Shown: one piece after another, positions 41,746-51,633 of the stretch
Position numbering within the stretch: position 1 is the stretch's first letter
How the letters are laid out: every line of letters begins with the position of its first letter
Source of the DNA: Chloracidobacterium sp. N
GTDB taxonomy: Bacteria; Acidobacteriota; Blastocatellia; Chloracidobacteriales; Chloracidobacteriaceae
Assembly: GCF_018304765.1 (NCBI RefSeq)
Contig: NZ_CP072643.1
Coordinates: 744,001-808,000 of the forward strand
Reading direction: 5' to 3'
DNA length: 64,000 nt
Notes under the pieces: generated by a model
What the model was told of the DNA's origin: nothing
The model's database searches: none
What the model saw: the letters and a program-made list of their open reading frames with translations, nothing else
Program-made: the position numbers and the translations under genes

Positions 41746-43356
41746 ATGGTGCTTCCTGCTGCTGCCACGTATTCGATTGCTTCCATCCTCGACCATCATG
41801 CCGTACATCGTCCTGACCGGCTGGCCGTCATCGCCGGGCCGGCCCGTTTGACCTATGCCCAACTTGCGGCGGCGGCCAATCAGATTGCCAACGGTCTGCG
41901 GGCGCGGGGCATTCAGCCCGGCGACCACGTGGCGCTGTCGTGTCCGAATGTGGCCTACTTTCCCATGGCCTTTTTCGGCATCCTCAAGGCCGGCGCGGTG
42001 GTTGTGCCGCTCAACGTCCTGCTCAAGCCCCGTGAGATTGCCTATCACCTCAACGACTGTGACGCCAAAGCCCTTCTCTGCTTTGAAGGTCTCCCGGAAC
42101 TGCCCATGGCGCAGATGGCGCAGGCGGCGCTCCAGGAAGCGCCCATGTGCGAGACGTTCGTCGTCATGCCGGCCAGTCCTGACCGTCCACCGGCGCTGTC
42201 CGGCGCCATCACGCTGGCGGAATTGATGGCCAACCAGCCGCCAACTTGTGAGCGCCCGCCGGTCAGTCCGTTCGATACGGCGCTGATGCTCTACACCTCG
42301 GGCACGACCGGGCAGCCCAAGGGGGCGGAACTCACGCACTGGCAGCTCATTCTGAACTTCATCCACGTGCGCGACGTGCTGCTGCCGACCGTGGATGTCC
42401 GGCTCGAAGCCGAATTCAAGGTGCTTTCCACGGCCCCGCTCTTTCACGCCACGGCCCTGATTGCGCAGTTTGGCGTGGTGATGTATGCCGGCGGTACGTC
42501 CGTCCTGCTGCCGCGCTTTGATCCCAAACAAACCATTGAGACCATGATCGCCGAGCGCATCAACTCCTGGGCGGCTGTGCCGACGATGTACTGGGCGCTG
42601 CTCAACTACGCCAACGAGCACGGCATAGACGTTTCCCCGATTGCCGAAACGCTCAGGATTGCAAACGTCGGGGCAGCTCCCATGCCGGTCGAGCTGATGC
42701 GCGCCTTTGGGGAGAAGTTCAAGACCCTTGTGCTGGAAGGCTATGGAATGTCCGAAACCGGCGTGCTGTCCTATAACCAGATCACCAGGCCGCCGAAGCC
42801 GGGGACGGTCGGACAACCGCTGATGGGGATTGAAATCCGGGTTCACGACGAAAACGACCAACCCGTGCCGACCGGCACGGTGGGCGAAATTGTCGTGCGT
42901 GGCCACTGTGTGATGAAAGGCTACTACAAACGGCCCGAGGCCACGGCCGAAGCCATGCGCAACGGCTGGTTTCACACCGGCGACATGGGCTTCATAGATG
43001 AAGATGGCTACATCACGATTGTTGACCGCAAGAAAGACCTCATCATCCGTGGCGGCTACAATGTCTATCCCCGCGAAATTGAGGAAGTGATGATGACGCA
43101 CCCGGCCGTTTCGCTGGTGACGGTCATTGGCGTGCCCGATGAGCGGCTGGGCGAGGAAGTCAAAGCCTACGTCGTCCGCAAGCCGGGCGCCACGATCACG
43201 GAGGACGAACTCCGCGACTGGTGCAAAGCACAGATGGCCGCGTATAAATACCCGCGCCTGATTGAGTTTCGCACGGAGTTGCCGATTGGTCCGACGGGCA
43301 AGGTGCTCAAACGGGCGCTGCGCGAGGCGCTGGCGCATGAGTCGGCCAGTGCCTGA
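41746..43356 (+). CDS. Long-chain fatty-acid-CoA ligase (AMP-dependent)
   Basis: The product is 536 aa. The adenylate-forming signature LMLYTSGTTGQPKGAELTH lies near residue 185, then EGYGMSETGVLSYN, WFHTGDMGFIDEDGY and IIRGGYNVYPREIEE with the hinge, and the catalytic lysine in GPTGKVLKR at the C-terminus. It activates fatty acids to acyl-CoA via acyl-AMP. ATG 41746 follows AAAAGG. No beta-oxidation genes adjoin it. Confidence 0.9.
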   Translation: MVLPAAATYSIASILDHHAVHRPDRLAVIAGPARLTYAQLAAAANQIANGLRARGIQPGDHVALSCPNVAYFPMAFFGILKAGAVVVPLNVLLKPREIAYHLNDCDAKALLCFEGLPELPMAQMAQAALQEAPMCETFVVMPASPDRPPALSGAITLAELMANQPPTCERPPVSPFDTALMLYTSGTTGQPKGAELTHWQLILNFIHVRDVLLPTVDVRLEAEFKVLSTAPLFHATALIAQFGVVMYAGGTSVLLPRFDPKQTIETMIAERINSWAAVPTMYWALLNYANEHGIDVSPIAETLRIANVGAAPMPVELMRAFGEKFKTLVLEGYGMSETGVLSYNQITRPPKPGTVGQPLMGIEIRVHDENDQPVPTGTVGEIVVRGHCVMKGYYKRPEATAEAMRNGWFHTGDMGFIDEDGYITIVDRKKDLIIRGGYNVYPREIEEVMMTHPAVSLVTVIGVPDERLGEEVKAYVVRKPGATITEDELRDWCKAQMAAYKYPRLIEFRTELPIGPTGKVLKRALREALAHESASA

Positions 43357-43413
43357 ACGTGTGAGCGCCTGACGGCATAGCGCACTGACACGGTTGAGAC
43401 GGGTGAGAGGACG

Positions 43414-43950
43414 ATGCCTTCCGGCCGAACGCATGACCTGGTGACGTACGCCCTGGCCGTACCCACGGCCGTCGGGTTGTTCTTTCTGACACGCCACGTG
43501 GGGCTGACGGTGCTGGGGACGGCAACGATGCTCTTTGGCGGGCTGATGTTCGGCCCCGACCTCGACACGCACAGCAAGCAGTACACGCGCTGGGGCATCC
43601 TGCGCTGGTTGTGGTACCCCTACAAAAAGCTCTTTCCGCACCGGTCACACTGGACACACGGCCTGCTGTGGAGCACCTGGCTGCGGGTGGGCTACTTCAC
43701 GCTGGTGATGACCCTGGCGCTGGCCGCTGTGCTCTACGTGCGGGCAGTCTGGATTGACGGGCTGCCGGCCGATGGCGATCAGGCCGTACGGACCCTGCAA
43801 ACAGCCGGGCATCACATGTCGCGTCTGTTCCGCGCCGTGGACGGCAAGGTGTGGCTGGTGGCGTTCATCGGCTTGTGGTGGGGCGCGGCCACGCATACGC
43901 TGACCGATGTGATCGGGAGCGCGCTCAAGAGCATGTTCAAGACGTTTTAG
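43414..43950 (+). CDS. DUF2227-type metal-binding membrane protein
   Basis: The product is 178 aa. It begins MPSGRTHDLVTYALAVP, and the pattern THD, GPDLDTHSKQYTRWG, HRSHWTHG and ATHTLTDV gives conserved His/Asp residues in membrane-proximal positions with about three hydrophobic segments. This is the DUF2227 putative metal-binding family, distantly like YdjM membrane hydrolases. Function unknown. It follows the acyl-CoA ligase by 57 bp. Confidence 0.83.
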   Translation: MPSGRTHDLVTYALAVPTAVGLFFLTRHVGLTVLGTATMLFGGLMFGPDLDTHSKQYTRWGILRWLWYPYKKLFPHRSHWTHGLLWSTWLRVGYFTLVMTLALAAVLYVRAVWIDGLPADGDQAVRTLQTAGHHMSRLFRAVDGKVWLVAFIGLWWGAATHTLTDVIGSALKSMFKTF

Positions 43951-44023
43951 CCTGGGCACATCCGGTCAGCGCGAATCTGGAAGGAGACCAAGCCGGCGGC
44001 GGGGGCTGCCGGCCGCCGACGCT

Positions 44024-44674
44024 ATGCTGCGGAAATGGTTGGTCGGAATGGTAGCCGGGTGGTACCTGTGTGGTGTCACCCTGTTGGCCCAGTCGCCGAT
44101 GGCCACGGGAAAGCTGGAAGGGCGCGTGGTGGCGCGTGAAAACAAACAGCCGCTGGCCGGCGCCAAAGTGACCCTGACCCGCCCGGTGACGAAGGAAACC
44201 TATACCGGGGAGACCGGCGCCAAAGGGGAGTTTCACCTGGACGGCCTGCCGCCGGGCAACTACGTGGTCGAAGTCGAAGCCGAAGGCCGGTCGGCGGCGC
44301 GGCTGAATATCCTGCAAACTGTCGAGGGCGGAAAGACGACGGTCATCAAGCGTCCCTTCGAGCTGGAGGCCGAACGCGCCTATTCGGTGATCCGCGGCGC
44401 GGTGTTCAACGAGCACGGTCTGACGATGCCCAACGTGACGGTCATCGCCGAGCGGGTGTCGGCGGCGGAGGCCAGTCTCAAGCCGGGCAAGGTTGGAACC
44501 ACCACCACCAACGGAGCTGGCGAGTTTGCCTTCCGGTTTCCCGGCGGCGAAGCGGTGTACCGTATCACGGCGACAGCCAAAGGCTATCGCCCCCAGACCA
44601 AGGAACTGGATGTGCAGAAGCGGGAAGCGCGCAACATGGCTTTTCAGCTTGAACCGGAGAAGCGCCGGCCATGA
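44024..44674 (+). CDS. Exported carboxypeptidase-regulatory-like (CarboxypepD_reg) protein
   Basis: The product is 216 aa. A signal peptide (WLVGMVAGWYLCGVTLLA, then QSP) is followed by two Ig-like domains: GKLEGRVVARENKQPLAGAKVTLT...GEFHLDGLPPGNYVVEVEAEG and VIRGAVFNEHGLTMPNVTVIAERV...GEFAFRFPGGEAVYRITATAKGY. These folds are common surface or periplasmic binding modules in Acidobacteriota. Its stop overlaps the start of the IMPase gene (44671-44674). Confidence 0.8.
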   Translation: MLRKWLVGMVAGWYLCGVTLLAQSPMATGKLEGRVVARENKQPLAGAKVTLTRPVTKETYTGETGAKGEFHLDGLPPGNYVVEVEAEGRSAARLNILQTVEGGKTTVIKRPFELEAERAYSVIRGAVFNEHGLTMPNVTVIAERVSAAEASLKPGKVGTTTTNGAGEFAFRFPGGEAVYRITATAKGYRPQTKELDVQKREARNMAFQLEPEKRRP

Positions 44675-45453
44675 CCGATCTCCTGCCTTTTGCTGAAGCC
44701 GTCGCCCGCGAGGCCGGGGCGCTGCTGCGCGAGCGGTTTGGCGCGCCCCTCGATGTGCGCCACAAGGGGCGGATTGACCTTGTCACCGAAGTGGATGTGC
44801 TGTCCGAGCAGTGCATCCGCCGTCGCATTCAGGCGCGCTTTCCAGACCATGCCATTCTGGCGGAGGAAAGTGGATTGACGGAAACGGCCTCGGACTTCCG
44901 GTGGATTGTGGACCCGCTGGACGGCACGACCAACTATGCCCATGGGTATCCGTTTTTCAGCGTCGCCATTGCCGTTGAGTGGCAGGGGGAAACCATCGTC
45001 GGTGTGGTCTATGACCCGCTCCGCGATGAGCTGTTTTCGGCAGCGAAGGGGCAGGGAACCCGGTGCAATGGCCGGCCGCTGCACGTTTCGGGCGTAACCA
45101 GTCTGGAACAGGCATTGCTTGTCACTGGATTTCCCTATAATGTCAAGGCGTCGCCACAAAAAAACCTGGATCACTTCAGTGCTTTTCTGGACGTTGCGCA
45201 GGCTATCCGGCGCGACGGATCGGCGGCACTCGATCTGGCGTATGTGGCGGCCGGGCGTTTCGATGGCTTTTGGGAGCTGAACCTTGCGCCGTGGGATATG
45301 GCCGCCGGCAGTTTGCTCGTTACCGAAGCTGGAGGGCAGGTCACGGCTTTCAGCGGGCAGGCGTTCAGTCCGTATGTGCCTGAGATTGTGGCCAGCAATG
45401 GGCATCTCCACGCGGCCATGTGCCAGGTGCTCATGAAATCAACCCCACAGTAA
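44671..45453 (+). CDS. suhB: Inositol monophosphatase family protein
   Basis: The product is 260 aa. The three metal-binding motifs are present: ILAEESG, WIVDPLDGTTNYAHG and LAPWDMAAGSLLVTEAGG. It dephosphorylates inositol-1-phosphate or related sugar phosphates; in some bacteria SuhB also aids rRNA antitermination. Its start overlaps the preceding stop by 4 nt. An FHA protein gene follows 52 bp downstream. Confidence 0.9.
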   Translation: MTDLLPFAEAVAREAGALLRERFGAPLDVRHKGRIDLVTEVDVLSEQCIRRRIQARFPDHAILAEESGLTETASDFRWIVDPLDGTTNYAHGYPFFSVAIAVEWQGETIVGVVYDPLRDELFSAAKGQGTRCNGRPLHVSGVTSLEQALLVTGFPYNVKASPQKNLDHFSAFLDVAQAIRRDGSAALDLAYVAAGRFDGFWELNLAPWDMAAGSLLVTEAGGQVTAFSGQAFSPYVPEIVASNGHLHAAMCQVLMKSTPQ

Positions 45454-45505
45454 GCGAGGGAGGGCGGGCCGGGTGGTCAGCCCGGCTTGGCAAGCGAGGC
45501 AAGCA

Positions 45506-46273
45506 ATGTCGGAAAGTTCAGAAGTGCCAACCATCAAAACGGCTCGGCTCGATGTGGAGACCCTGGGGCGGCTCGCATCGTCGGATGACCAGTTTGCCAC
45601 ACTGCTCGTTTTGGAGGGCGCTGCCGTCAAGCAAACCTATATCCTCGACAACCCGACGACGGTCATCGGGCGCTCCCCGCTGGCAACCGTGCCGCTTGTC
45701 AACGACGCCGTGGCTTCCCGTGAGCACGCCAAAGTGATACTTGACCTTGAATCCAGCGAAGCCGACCGCAAACGCTACTTCCTTATGGACCTGGGCAGCA
45801 CGAACGGTACGTTTCTCAACGGCCGGCGGCTCGCGCCCCAGGAACGCTGCCTGTTGTCGGATGGCGACCGTTTTACGATTGGCTCCCACACCTTTGTCTT
45901 TGTGCTTCCCCTGCGCAGCGGATCGAAGTTTCTGACCGGCGACCTGAGCCGGATTTCCGTCTTTGATGTCATCCAGGTGGTGGAAGCCAACCGGTTGACC
46001 GCGGCCTTCACCGTACGCGCCACTCAAGGGCAGAGCGGCTGGCTGGGGTTCAACGAAGGTCTCATCGTGACCTGTGAGGTGGGACACCTGCGCGGACTCG
46101 AAGCCTTCCGCAGGTTCGTCGGCTTCACCGAAGGCTTTTTCGAGGTCGAACGTTCGACCAAGCCCTTTCCGGTCACGATTGTGGCTGGGAGCAACACCAG
46201 CCTGACGCTGGACATTCTGCGTGAACTCGACGAAGCCAACGCCGGGCTGTCCGGGGACGCCGAACCTGCCTGA
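45506..46273 (+). CDS. FHA domain protein with C-terminal DUF4388-like domain
   Basis: The product is 255 aa. The FHA core (about 40-130) shows TVIGRSPLATVPL, SREHAKVIL and DLGSTNGTFLNGRRL, all phosphothreonine-reading residues. The rest (LTGDLSRISVFDVIQVVEAN ... GWLGFNEGLIVTCEVGHLRG) is DUF4388/PATAN-like, as in the response regulator at 36 kb. It probably links Ser/Thr-kinase signalling to protein partners. ATG 45506 follows GAGG. Confidence 0.83.
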   Translation: MSESSEVPTIKTARLDVETLGRLASSDDQFATLLVLEGAAVKQTYILDNPTTVIGRSPLATVPLVNDAVASREHAKVILDLESSEADRKRYFLMDLGSTNGTFLNGRRLAPQERCLLSDGDRFTIGSHTFVFVLPLRSGSKFLTGDLSRISVFDVIQVVEANRLTAAFTVRATQGQSGWLGFNEGLIVTCEVGHLRGLEAFRRFVGFTEGFFEVERSTKPFPVTIVAGSNTSLTLDILRELDEANAGLSGDAEPA

Positions 46274-46330
46274 TCGTCCTCCTCCGTACGCTGCCTTTCC
46301 CGGTGCACCAGGGTGGCAGTGAAGGTCTGG

Positions 46331-46825
46331 TCAGTCTGCCGGGTGGGGGGCTGGCTGGTGGATGGTGATGCGGCGGATTCCGTCCTCCAGCTCATCAAGC
46401 TGAACCCACCACGTCCTGCCTTCATCGGCGACAAGGAGGGGCAGGTCCGGGCCGAGCCGCTCCGGCCACTCCATCGCGATGATGCCGGCCTGCTCCAGAA
46501 GCTCCGCCAAGGCGATGGCCTCGGCCGCACCGGGGCCAGTCGGCAGGCGGTACAGGTCCACGTGCCAGAGCGTCCCACCCGGAAAGGCATGCGCCTGAAC
46601 GAGGGCAAAGGTCGGGCTGGTCACTTCCGCCGGGTCGAGGCCGAGAGCCGCGGCCAAACCTTTCACGAACTGCGTTTTCCCGCTGCCAAGCTCCCCGCTC
46701 AGCAACACCACCCGCCCTGTGGCGTCCGGCCACGCCGCCAGGCGCTCACCCAGGCCGTAGCCCACGGCAAATGTCTCCTCCGGGCTGTGGCTGAGGTAGG
46801 TTTGCTCGTTCACCGGACTGACCAC
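46331..46825 (-). CDS. tsaE: tRNA threonylcarbamoyladenosine biosynthesis ATPase TsaE
   Basis: The product is 164 aa. VVLLSGELGSGKTQFVKGLAAALG is the P-loop, VTSPTFALVQAH the switch-like motif, HVDLYRL and IAMEWPERLG the later family marks. TsaE assists TsaB/TsaD in t6A37 modification of ANN-decoding tRNAs. The start is GTG 46825 with no good Shine-Dalgarno, just 6 bases from the T-run of the upstream gene's terminator; a GTG five codons further in is an alternative. Confidence 0.92.
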   Translation of the reverse strand: MVSPVNEQTYLSHSPEETFAVGYGLGERLAAWPDATGRVVLLSGELGSGKTQFVKGLAAALGLDPAEVTSPTFALVQAHAFPGGTLWHVDLYRLPTGPGAAEAIALAELLEQAGIIAMEWPERLGPDLPLLVADEGRTWWVQLDELEDGIRRITIHQPAPHPAD

Positions 46826-46831
46826 AGAAAG

Positions 46832-46863
46832 AAAAAACGGGGCAGGCGGTTTGCCTGCCCCGT
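46832..46863 (-). terminator. Intrinsic terminator after the OmpA-like gene
   Basis: On the minus strand ACGGGGCAGGC pairs with GCCTGCCCCGT around a short loop (46863-46837) and a T-run follows. It separates the OmpA-like gene from tsaE. Confidence 0.85.
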
Positions 46864-46892
46864 CGTTGAGGGTTGCGGTTGAGGGCCTCCCG

Positions 46893-49016
46893 TTATTCGG
46901 GGCGTTGGGCGCCTTCCGGCACGACCGTCACCACGACCCGGCGGTTGTTGCCACCCGGGGCCTCGGCGGCCCGCTGGTCATCGAAGATGCGCAACTCGAT
47001 GCGGTTCGGGTCAACACCCTTGCCCACCAGGTAGGCCCGGACGTTGTCCGCCCGCTTCCGCGCCGTACCGCGCTTCTCACCCTTGTCGGCGTGGCCATCC
47101 ACGATGACCTGTGCCGTCGGGTCGCTCTGGAGGCGGGTCACGATCTGGTCGAGCAGCGCCTTGCACTGGTTGTCCACCCGCACCACGTTGCGGCGGAACG
47201 GCGGGTTGGCCAGGGTGCCATCGCAGGCAATGGTGTACGCCTGTGGCGGCGGCGGCGGCGACAGGATTTCAATCGCCGTCGAGGCCTCGCCCGTGCACTT
47301 GCCATCGTCCACCGTCACAGTCACGACGACGCGCCCGGCCGAAAGCCCGGTCGTGTCGAGTGTGACATTGGCGCCACTGCCTTGGATGCGCCCGGCCGAG
47401 GTCGTCCAGCGATAGGTCAGCGGATCGTCATCGGCGTCACGTCCCACGGCCGAGAGGCTGATGGGGGCGTCGGAGCCTTCCTTGACCTGCGTGGGGGAGG
47501 CCGTCACCGTCACCGTCGGGCAGGTGTTCTTCTCGATGGTGAGTTCAAGCGAGGCTGTCGCTGTAGCACAGCACAGGTCCGAAACCGTGACCGTCACCGT
47601 GGTTGTGCCGGCGCGGTCCGTGGGCGGAACATAGGTCACATTCGGCCCGGTGCCTTCAATCCGTCCGACGCTGGCCGTCCAGTTGTAGGTCAGGTTCGTG
47701 TCATACGGATCGGGGTCGCTGGCCACGGCCGTCAGCCGCGCCTGTTCGGTGGTCTTGAGGCGCGTCCGGTCAGAGGACAGTGTAACCGTTGGCGGCCGGT
47801 TGTTGGCGCAAGGGTCAGGCGCTTCAACCGTCTGCACGCGCCGCCGGTAGCCAATCACGGCGTTCACGACGAAACCGTTGACATCACCCCGGTTCGAGCC
47901 GCGTTCCGAGTTGGCATTGTTCAGCAGCCGCCGGTAGCCGCCACCGAAGCTGAAGTGAACCGACTTGTCATTGCCGGTTGGCGTGAAGCGGGCGCCAACG
48001 GTCAGGTCAAGCGGATTGACCGGGTTGAGATTCGGCGTGCCACTGCCGTAGTAGATGTTGGAGGTGATTTCACCGATGGCCTGGAAGTACTTGTTGACGG
48101 CCACATCCACCGCGCCCGAAGCGATGAAGATGTTGCGCCGGTCGAGGTAGCGGATGTTGTTGGCCGAAGGATCGCCGGTTTTGACGGCGCCGAGGTTGCC
48201 GGTGAAGGTAAAGCGCCCGGCACGGACGGCCGGCACGAGGATCACACCGTAGTCCACCGCGCCCGGTCCGCTGCCACGCACCACGCCGTTGCCCGCACCA
48301 CGAAAGATGCCGTTGGCAAAAGAGGTCGGGATGCTCACGAAACCGACAATCGCCAACCCAAGCGGATTTTCGGGGTCGGTAAAGCGAAACTTGGCGCCGA
48401 GCGTCGTGTTGCCGCTGGTGTATTCGCTGCTGGCCAGGAAGGGAAAGTCATTCAGGTAGCCAGGCAGATTGCCTATCAGGCGCTGGTTGGCGCCGGTGCC
48501 AACAATGCGCGTTCCGCTTTGCACCAGCCCCGGCAGCACCCCGCCAACGGCGGCGCCGGCGTTGGAGATGTTGGTTGTGCTTGGCCCGATGAGGCCGACG
48601 AAAGGCGCGCCGGCTGAAGAGCCGGGTCCCAGGGGCACCGGCCCGGCCGGCGTTCCCGGAAAGCGTACATTTGGCAGGAAGAACCCGCTGATCTCGCGGC
48701 GCTGGTTGGCAACAAGCTGCTGCCGGAAGACCGAAGCGGCAAAGAATTCCAACCGATCCGTGAGCCCGATAGCACCGCTCACAATTTGTTGACTGATGTC
48801 CACGTTGCCCGGTTCACGGTCGAAGTTGTTGTAGTAGGCCGCGATATTAAACTCGCCCCGCTTCAGCGTTGAGGCGTCATAGACCGTAAACAGACCGGTG
48901 CCGCCGGTGACGGTCGGATTGAGCGGGCGGTCCTGCTCGCGCGCCGATTGCGCCATGACCGTCGCACTGCCCAAAAACATGCAGGCGAACAGCGCAAGCC
49001 AAGTACGGTGTTTCAT
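46893..49016 (-). CDS. Outer-membrane protein with beta-barrel, PKD-like repeats and OmpA domain
   Basis: The product is 707 aa. Signal peptide MKHRTWLALFACMFLGSATVMA, then a barrel-like region to about 395 with alternating strands (FNIAAYYNNF, LEFFAASVF, GFVVNAVIGYRRR). Two Ig/PKD-like repeats follow (PPTVTLSSDRTRLKTTEQA and CPTVTVTASPTQVKEGSDA, each ending in a VTVTV strand). The C-terminal 110 residues are an OmpA peptidoglycan-binding domain (AQVIVDGHADKGEKRGTARKRADNVRAYL, DPNRIEL). It should anchor the outer membrane to the wall. A strong terminator follows. Confidence 0.88.
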   Translation of the reverse strand: MKHRTWLALFACMFLGSATVMAQSAREQDRPLNPTVTGGTGLFTVYDASTLKRGEFNIAAYYNNFDREPGNVDISQQIVSGAIGLTDRLEFFAASVFRQQLVANQRREISGFFLPNVRFPGTPAGPVPLGPGSSAGAPFVGLIGPSTTNISNAGAAVGGVLPGLVQSGTRIVGTGANQRLIGNLPGYLNDFPFLASSEYTSGNTTLGAKFRFTDPENPLGLAIVGFVSIPTSFANGIFRGAGNGVVRGSGPGAVDYGVILVPAVRAGRFTFTGNLGAVKTGDPSANNIRYLDRRNIFIASGAVDVAVNKYFQAIGEITSNIYYGSGTPNLNPVNPLDLTVGARFTPTGNDKSVHFSFGGGYRRLLNNANSERGSNRGDVNGFVVNAVIGYRRRVQTVEAPDPCANNRPPTVTLSSDRTRLKTTEQARLTAVASDPDPYDTNLTYNWTASVGRIEGTGPNVTYVPPTDRAGTTTVTVTVSDLCCATATASLELTIEKNTCPTVTVTASPTQVKEGSDAPISLSAVGRDADDDPLTYRWTTSAGRIQGSGANVTLDTTGLSAGRVVVTVTVDDGKCTGEASTAIEILSPPPPPQAYTIACDGTLANPPFRRNVVRVDNQCKALLDQIVTRLQSDPTAQVIVDGHADKGEKRGTARKRADNVRAYLVGKGVDPNRIELRIFDDQRAAEAPGGNNRRVVVTVVPEGAQRPE

Positions 49017-49294
49017 TCTTTATCCCCTCCTGGTCACATGACCAGTTGATGTTGTTCCAACCTTGTCACGTCCGCACGATACAAAAAAAGCAAAAGACCT
49101 TCATCGTTTTTCAGACCCATCAGCCGGTGGGCTGACTCGTGCAACGCTTTTGGTGACAAAACTTGGGCAAAGCTAACACAGCCAACTTTCGGAAACCAAG
49201 TTTTATCGCTTCCTGGTCTCACGCACTTCAGGCAGAGCTGGCATGGCGTCACTTTTCCAAAAAAGTGCAAACGCTCCGGGAGCCTGCTTGGGTA

Positions 49295-50575
49295 TCAGGC
49301 GTAAATGCCCCGCATCTTGGTTTCGTAAGCCACGCGGTCAATCGCCAGCATGTACGCCGCCGTGCGCATGTTCACCTTGTGTTTTTCGGCATAGCTGAGG
49401 ACATCGTTGAAGCTGGACACCATCGTGTCCTGCAGGCGCTCGTTGACGAAATCTTCCTTCCAGAAGAAGCCCATGCGGTTCTGCACCCACTCGAAGTAGG
49501 AAACTGTCACGCCGCCCGCGTTGGCGAGGATGTCCGGGATGACGAAAACGCCCTTTCTTTCAAGCACTTCGTCGGCGGCCGCCGTGGTCGGCCCGTTGGC
49601 CCCTTCGCACAGGATGCGGCACTTGATCCGTTCGACATTCTGGGTCGTGATCTGGTTTTCCGTTGCCGCCGGCATCAGCACGTCGCAGTCGAGTTCAAGC
49701 AGTTCCGCATTGGAGATGAGTTCGCCACCCTCAAAGCCCTCGAAGGTCTTGTGCTTGCGCAGGTAATCCAGTGCTGCCGGAATATCCAGCCCGTTCGGGT
49801 TGTACAGTCCGTGGCGAATTTCCGAGATACCGATGACCTTGAACCCGGCCTCATGCAGCAGGGTCGCGCCGATGCCGCCGACATTGCCCGCACCCTGGAC
49901 GACGATCCGGGTTTCCGCCGGCTTGAGATCGAACTTCTTGCAGGCTTCCTGGATGACGAACAGCAGTCCCCGTCCGGTGGCTTCCCGCCGGCCCCGCGAG
50001 CCGCCGAGTTCAACGGGTTTGCCGGTGACGACGGCATTGACGGTGTGGCGGGCATGCATCGAGTAGGTATCCATCACCCACGCCATGACCTGCTCGTTGG
50101 TGTTCATGTCCGGCGCCGGAACGTCGCGTTCGGGTCCGATGATGTCGAGAATTTCCGAGGTGTAGCGCCGGGTCAGGCGTTCGAGTTCCGTCATGGACAG
50201 CTTGTGCGGGTCACACACAATGCCCCCCTTGCCGCCGCCGTAGGGAATGTTGACCACGGCGCACTTCCAGGTCATCCAGGCTGCCAGGGCGCGGACCTCA
50301 TCCAGCGTCACGTCGGGCGCATAGCGGATGCCGCCTTTGGCTGGCCCACGGGCAAAGTTGTGTTGGACGCGATAGCCCACAAAGACTTCATAGTGACCGT
50401 CATCCATCATGGTCGGGATGTACACGGTCATTTCGCGCGTGGGGCAGCGCAGGATGCGATAGATGTTCGGGTCAAGGTCGAGCAGCTTTGCCGCATTGTC
50501 AAAGCGCGACATCATGGACTCGAACGGGTTGTCTTCCTTGAAATTACGGGCGTCATCAACAAAAGCGTTTGGCAT
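49295..50575 (-). CDS. gdhA: Glutamate dehydrogenase
   Basis: The product is 426 aa, normal for the NAD(P) hexameric type. [22 protein letters not shown] and [16 protein letters not shown] carry the substrate and catalytic lysines, DVPAPDMNT the conserved Asp, and [24 protein letters not shown] the dinucleotide fold. It interconverts glutamate and 2-oxoglutarate with ammonia. The 278-bp gap before the next gene (49017-49294) has only a weak hairpin near 49272-49284 and no gene; a 78-codon frame there lacks support. Confidence 0.93.
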   Translation of the reverse strand: MPNAFVDDARNFKEDNPFESMMSRFDNAAKLLDLDPNIYRILRCPTREMTVYIPTMMDDGHYEVFVGYRVQHNFARGPAKGGIRYAPDVTLDEVRALAAWMTWKCAVVNIPYGGGKGGIVCDPHKLSMTELERLTRRYTSEILDIIGPERDVPAPDMNTNEQVMAWVMDTYSMHARHTVNAVVTGKPVELGGSRGRREATGRGLLFVIQEACKKFDLKPAETRIVVQGAGNVGGIGATLLHEAGFKVIGISEIRHGLYNPNGLDIPAALDYLRKHKTFEGFEGGELISNAELLELDCDVLMPAATENQITTQNVERIKCRILCEGANGPTTAAADEVLERKGVFVIPDILANAGGVTVSYFEWVQNRMGFFWKEDFVNERLQDTMVSSFNDVLSYAEKHKVNMRTAAYMLAIDRVAYETKMRGIYA

Positions 50576-50602
50576 GGGACGTTCCTCACGAAATGATGGC
50601 GG

Positions 50603-51508
50603 TCAGAGTGTCCTCGAAAGTGCGGACGGCGATTCGGTATGACGTTCGGTATGACAGACCGCGGCATGGCTGGCCGCAGCAGGGTTGAGCGAGCCGCTGC
50701 GAAAGCCTTCGAGGTCGAGGGTGATGAAGCGAAAGCCAAGGGGTTTGAGCGCCGCCACCAGGCGGGCGGCCATCGCCGGATCGAGGGCGCGGGGCAACTC
50801 GGCAGGAGCCAATTCAATCCGGGCCACCTCCGCGTGGTGCCGAAGGCGTACCTCACGAAACCCCAGCGCCCGCAGCGCCTGCTCACCGCGCTCAATGGCC
50901 GTGAGCTTGCCAATGGTCACCGGCTGCCCGTGCGGAATCCGCGATGCCAGACAGGGCGAAGCCGGCTTGTCGGCCATGGGCAATGTCCAGTGCTGCGCGC
51001 GTTCCCGGATGTCCGCCTTGGTGAATCCAAACTGCGCCAGTGGGCTGCTGACAGACTGTTCGGACGCCGCGCGCCGTCCGGGACGGAAGTCGCTGGCATC
51101 ATCGGCGTTGGTGCCATCGCAGACGACACCGATGCCTTCCTGCCGGGCCAGAGACCAGAGCTGGCCAAAGAGTTCCTGTTTGCAGAAGTAGCAGCGTTCG
51201 ACCGGGTTGGCGCGGTAGGATGGATCGTCGAGTTCACGGGTTTCCACGAACACATAACGCATTCCATAGCGCGTCACAAACTGCGTTATGGCTTCCCGCT
51301 CCGCACGGGCCAGACTGGGGCTGTCGCCAGTGACCATAAGAGCTTGCGTGCCCAATTCCTGATGGGCCACAAAGGCCAGATAGCCACTGTCCACACCACC
51401 CGAAAGCGCCACAATCAGGCGTTGCGCCCGGCGCAACCACGCCCGGAGCGCCTGTTCTTTGTCAGCGGCAGTGTGGCTGGATAAGGAGGGGGAGGAAGCG
51501 GCGTCCAC
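50603..51508 (-). CDS. larE: ATP-dependent sacrificial sulfur transferase LarE
   Basis: The product is 301 aa. LIVALSGGVDSGYLAFVA is the PP-loop, NPVERCYFCKQELF and KPASPCLASRIPHG are LarE signatures; the Cys in the latter is the sacrificial sulfur donor of single-use LarE enzymes. It builds the nickel-pincer cofactor of lactate racemase-type enzymes with LarB and LarC, neither of which is in the window. The start is GTG 51508 with AGGAGG-like sequence inside the coding side only, so it is uncertain. The last 20 residues run through small ACGTTCGGTATGAC repeats. Confidence 0.9.
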   Translation of the reverse strand: MDAASSPSLSSHTAADKEQALRAWLRRAQRLIVALSGGVDSGYLAFVAHQELGTQALMVTGDSPSLARAEREAITQFVTRYGMRYVFVETRELDDPSYRANPVERCYFCKQELFGQLWSLARQEGIGVVCDGTNADDASDFRPGRRAASEQSVSSPLAQFGFTKADIRERAQHWTLPMADKPASPCLASRIPHGQPVTIGKLTAIERGEQALRALGFREVRLRHHAEVARIELAPAELPRALDPAMAARLVAALKPLGFRFITLDLEGFRSGSLNPAAASHAAVCHTERHTESPSALSRTL

Positions 51509-51633
51509 GGAAGCATAGCTCCGTTGGTCGAAAGATGCGCGAAGCGTGCGAAATCATACGCCCGCCATCCGCGCAAGTTCAAGCCTTTGCCCGTGAGGCT
51601 GCCGCAGCCGTTTGACCGCCTCACAGCCACCGG

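Noticed and set aside
41488-43641. 717-codon minus-strand frame opposite the acyl-CoA ligase
   Set aside because: It spans two intergenic gaps and a well-defined ligase on the other strand, and its His/Arg-rich translation is typical of antisense reading.
46851-48617. 588-codon plus-strand frame opposite the OmpA-like gene
   Set aside because: Shadow frame. The minus strand has a signal peptide and an OmpA domain, and a terminator follows it.
49034-49270. 78-codon minus-strand frame between the OmpA-like gene and gdhA
   Set aside because: No Shine-Dalgarno, no recognisable domain, and unusual Cys/His composition; likely random.
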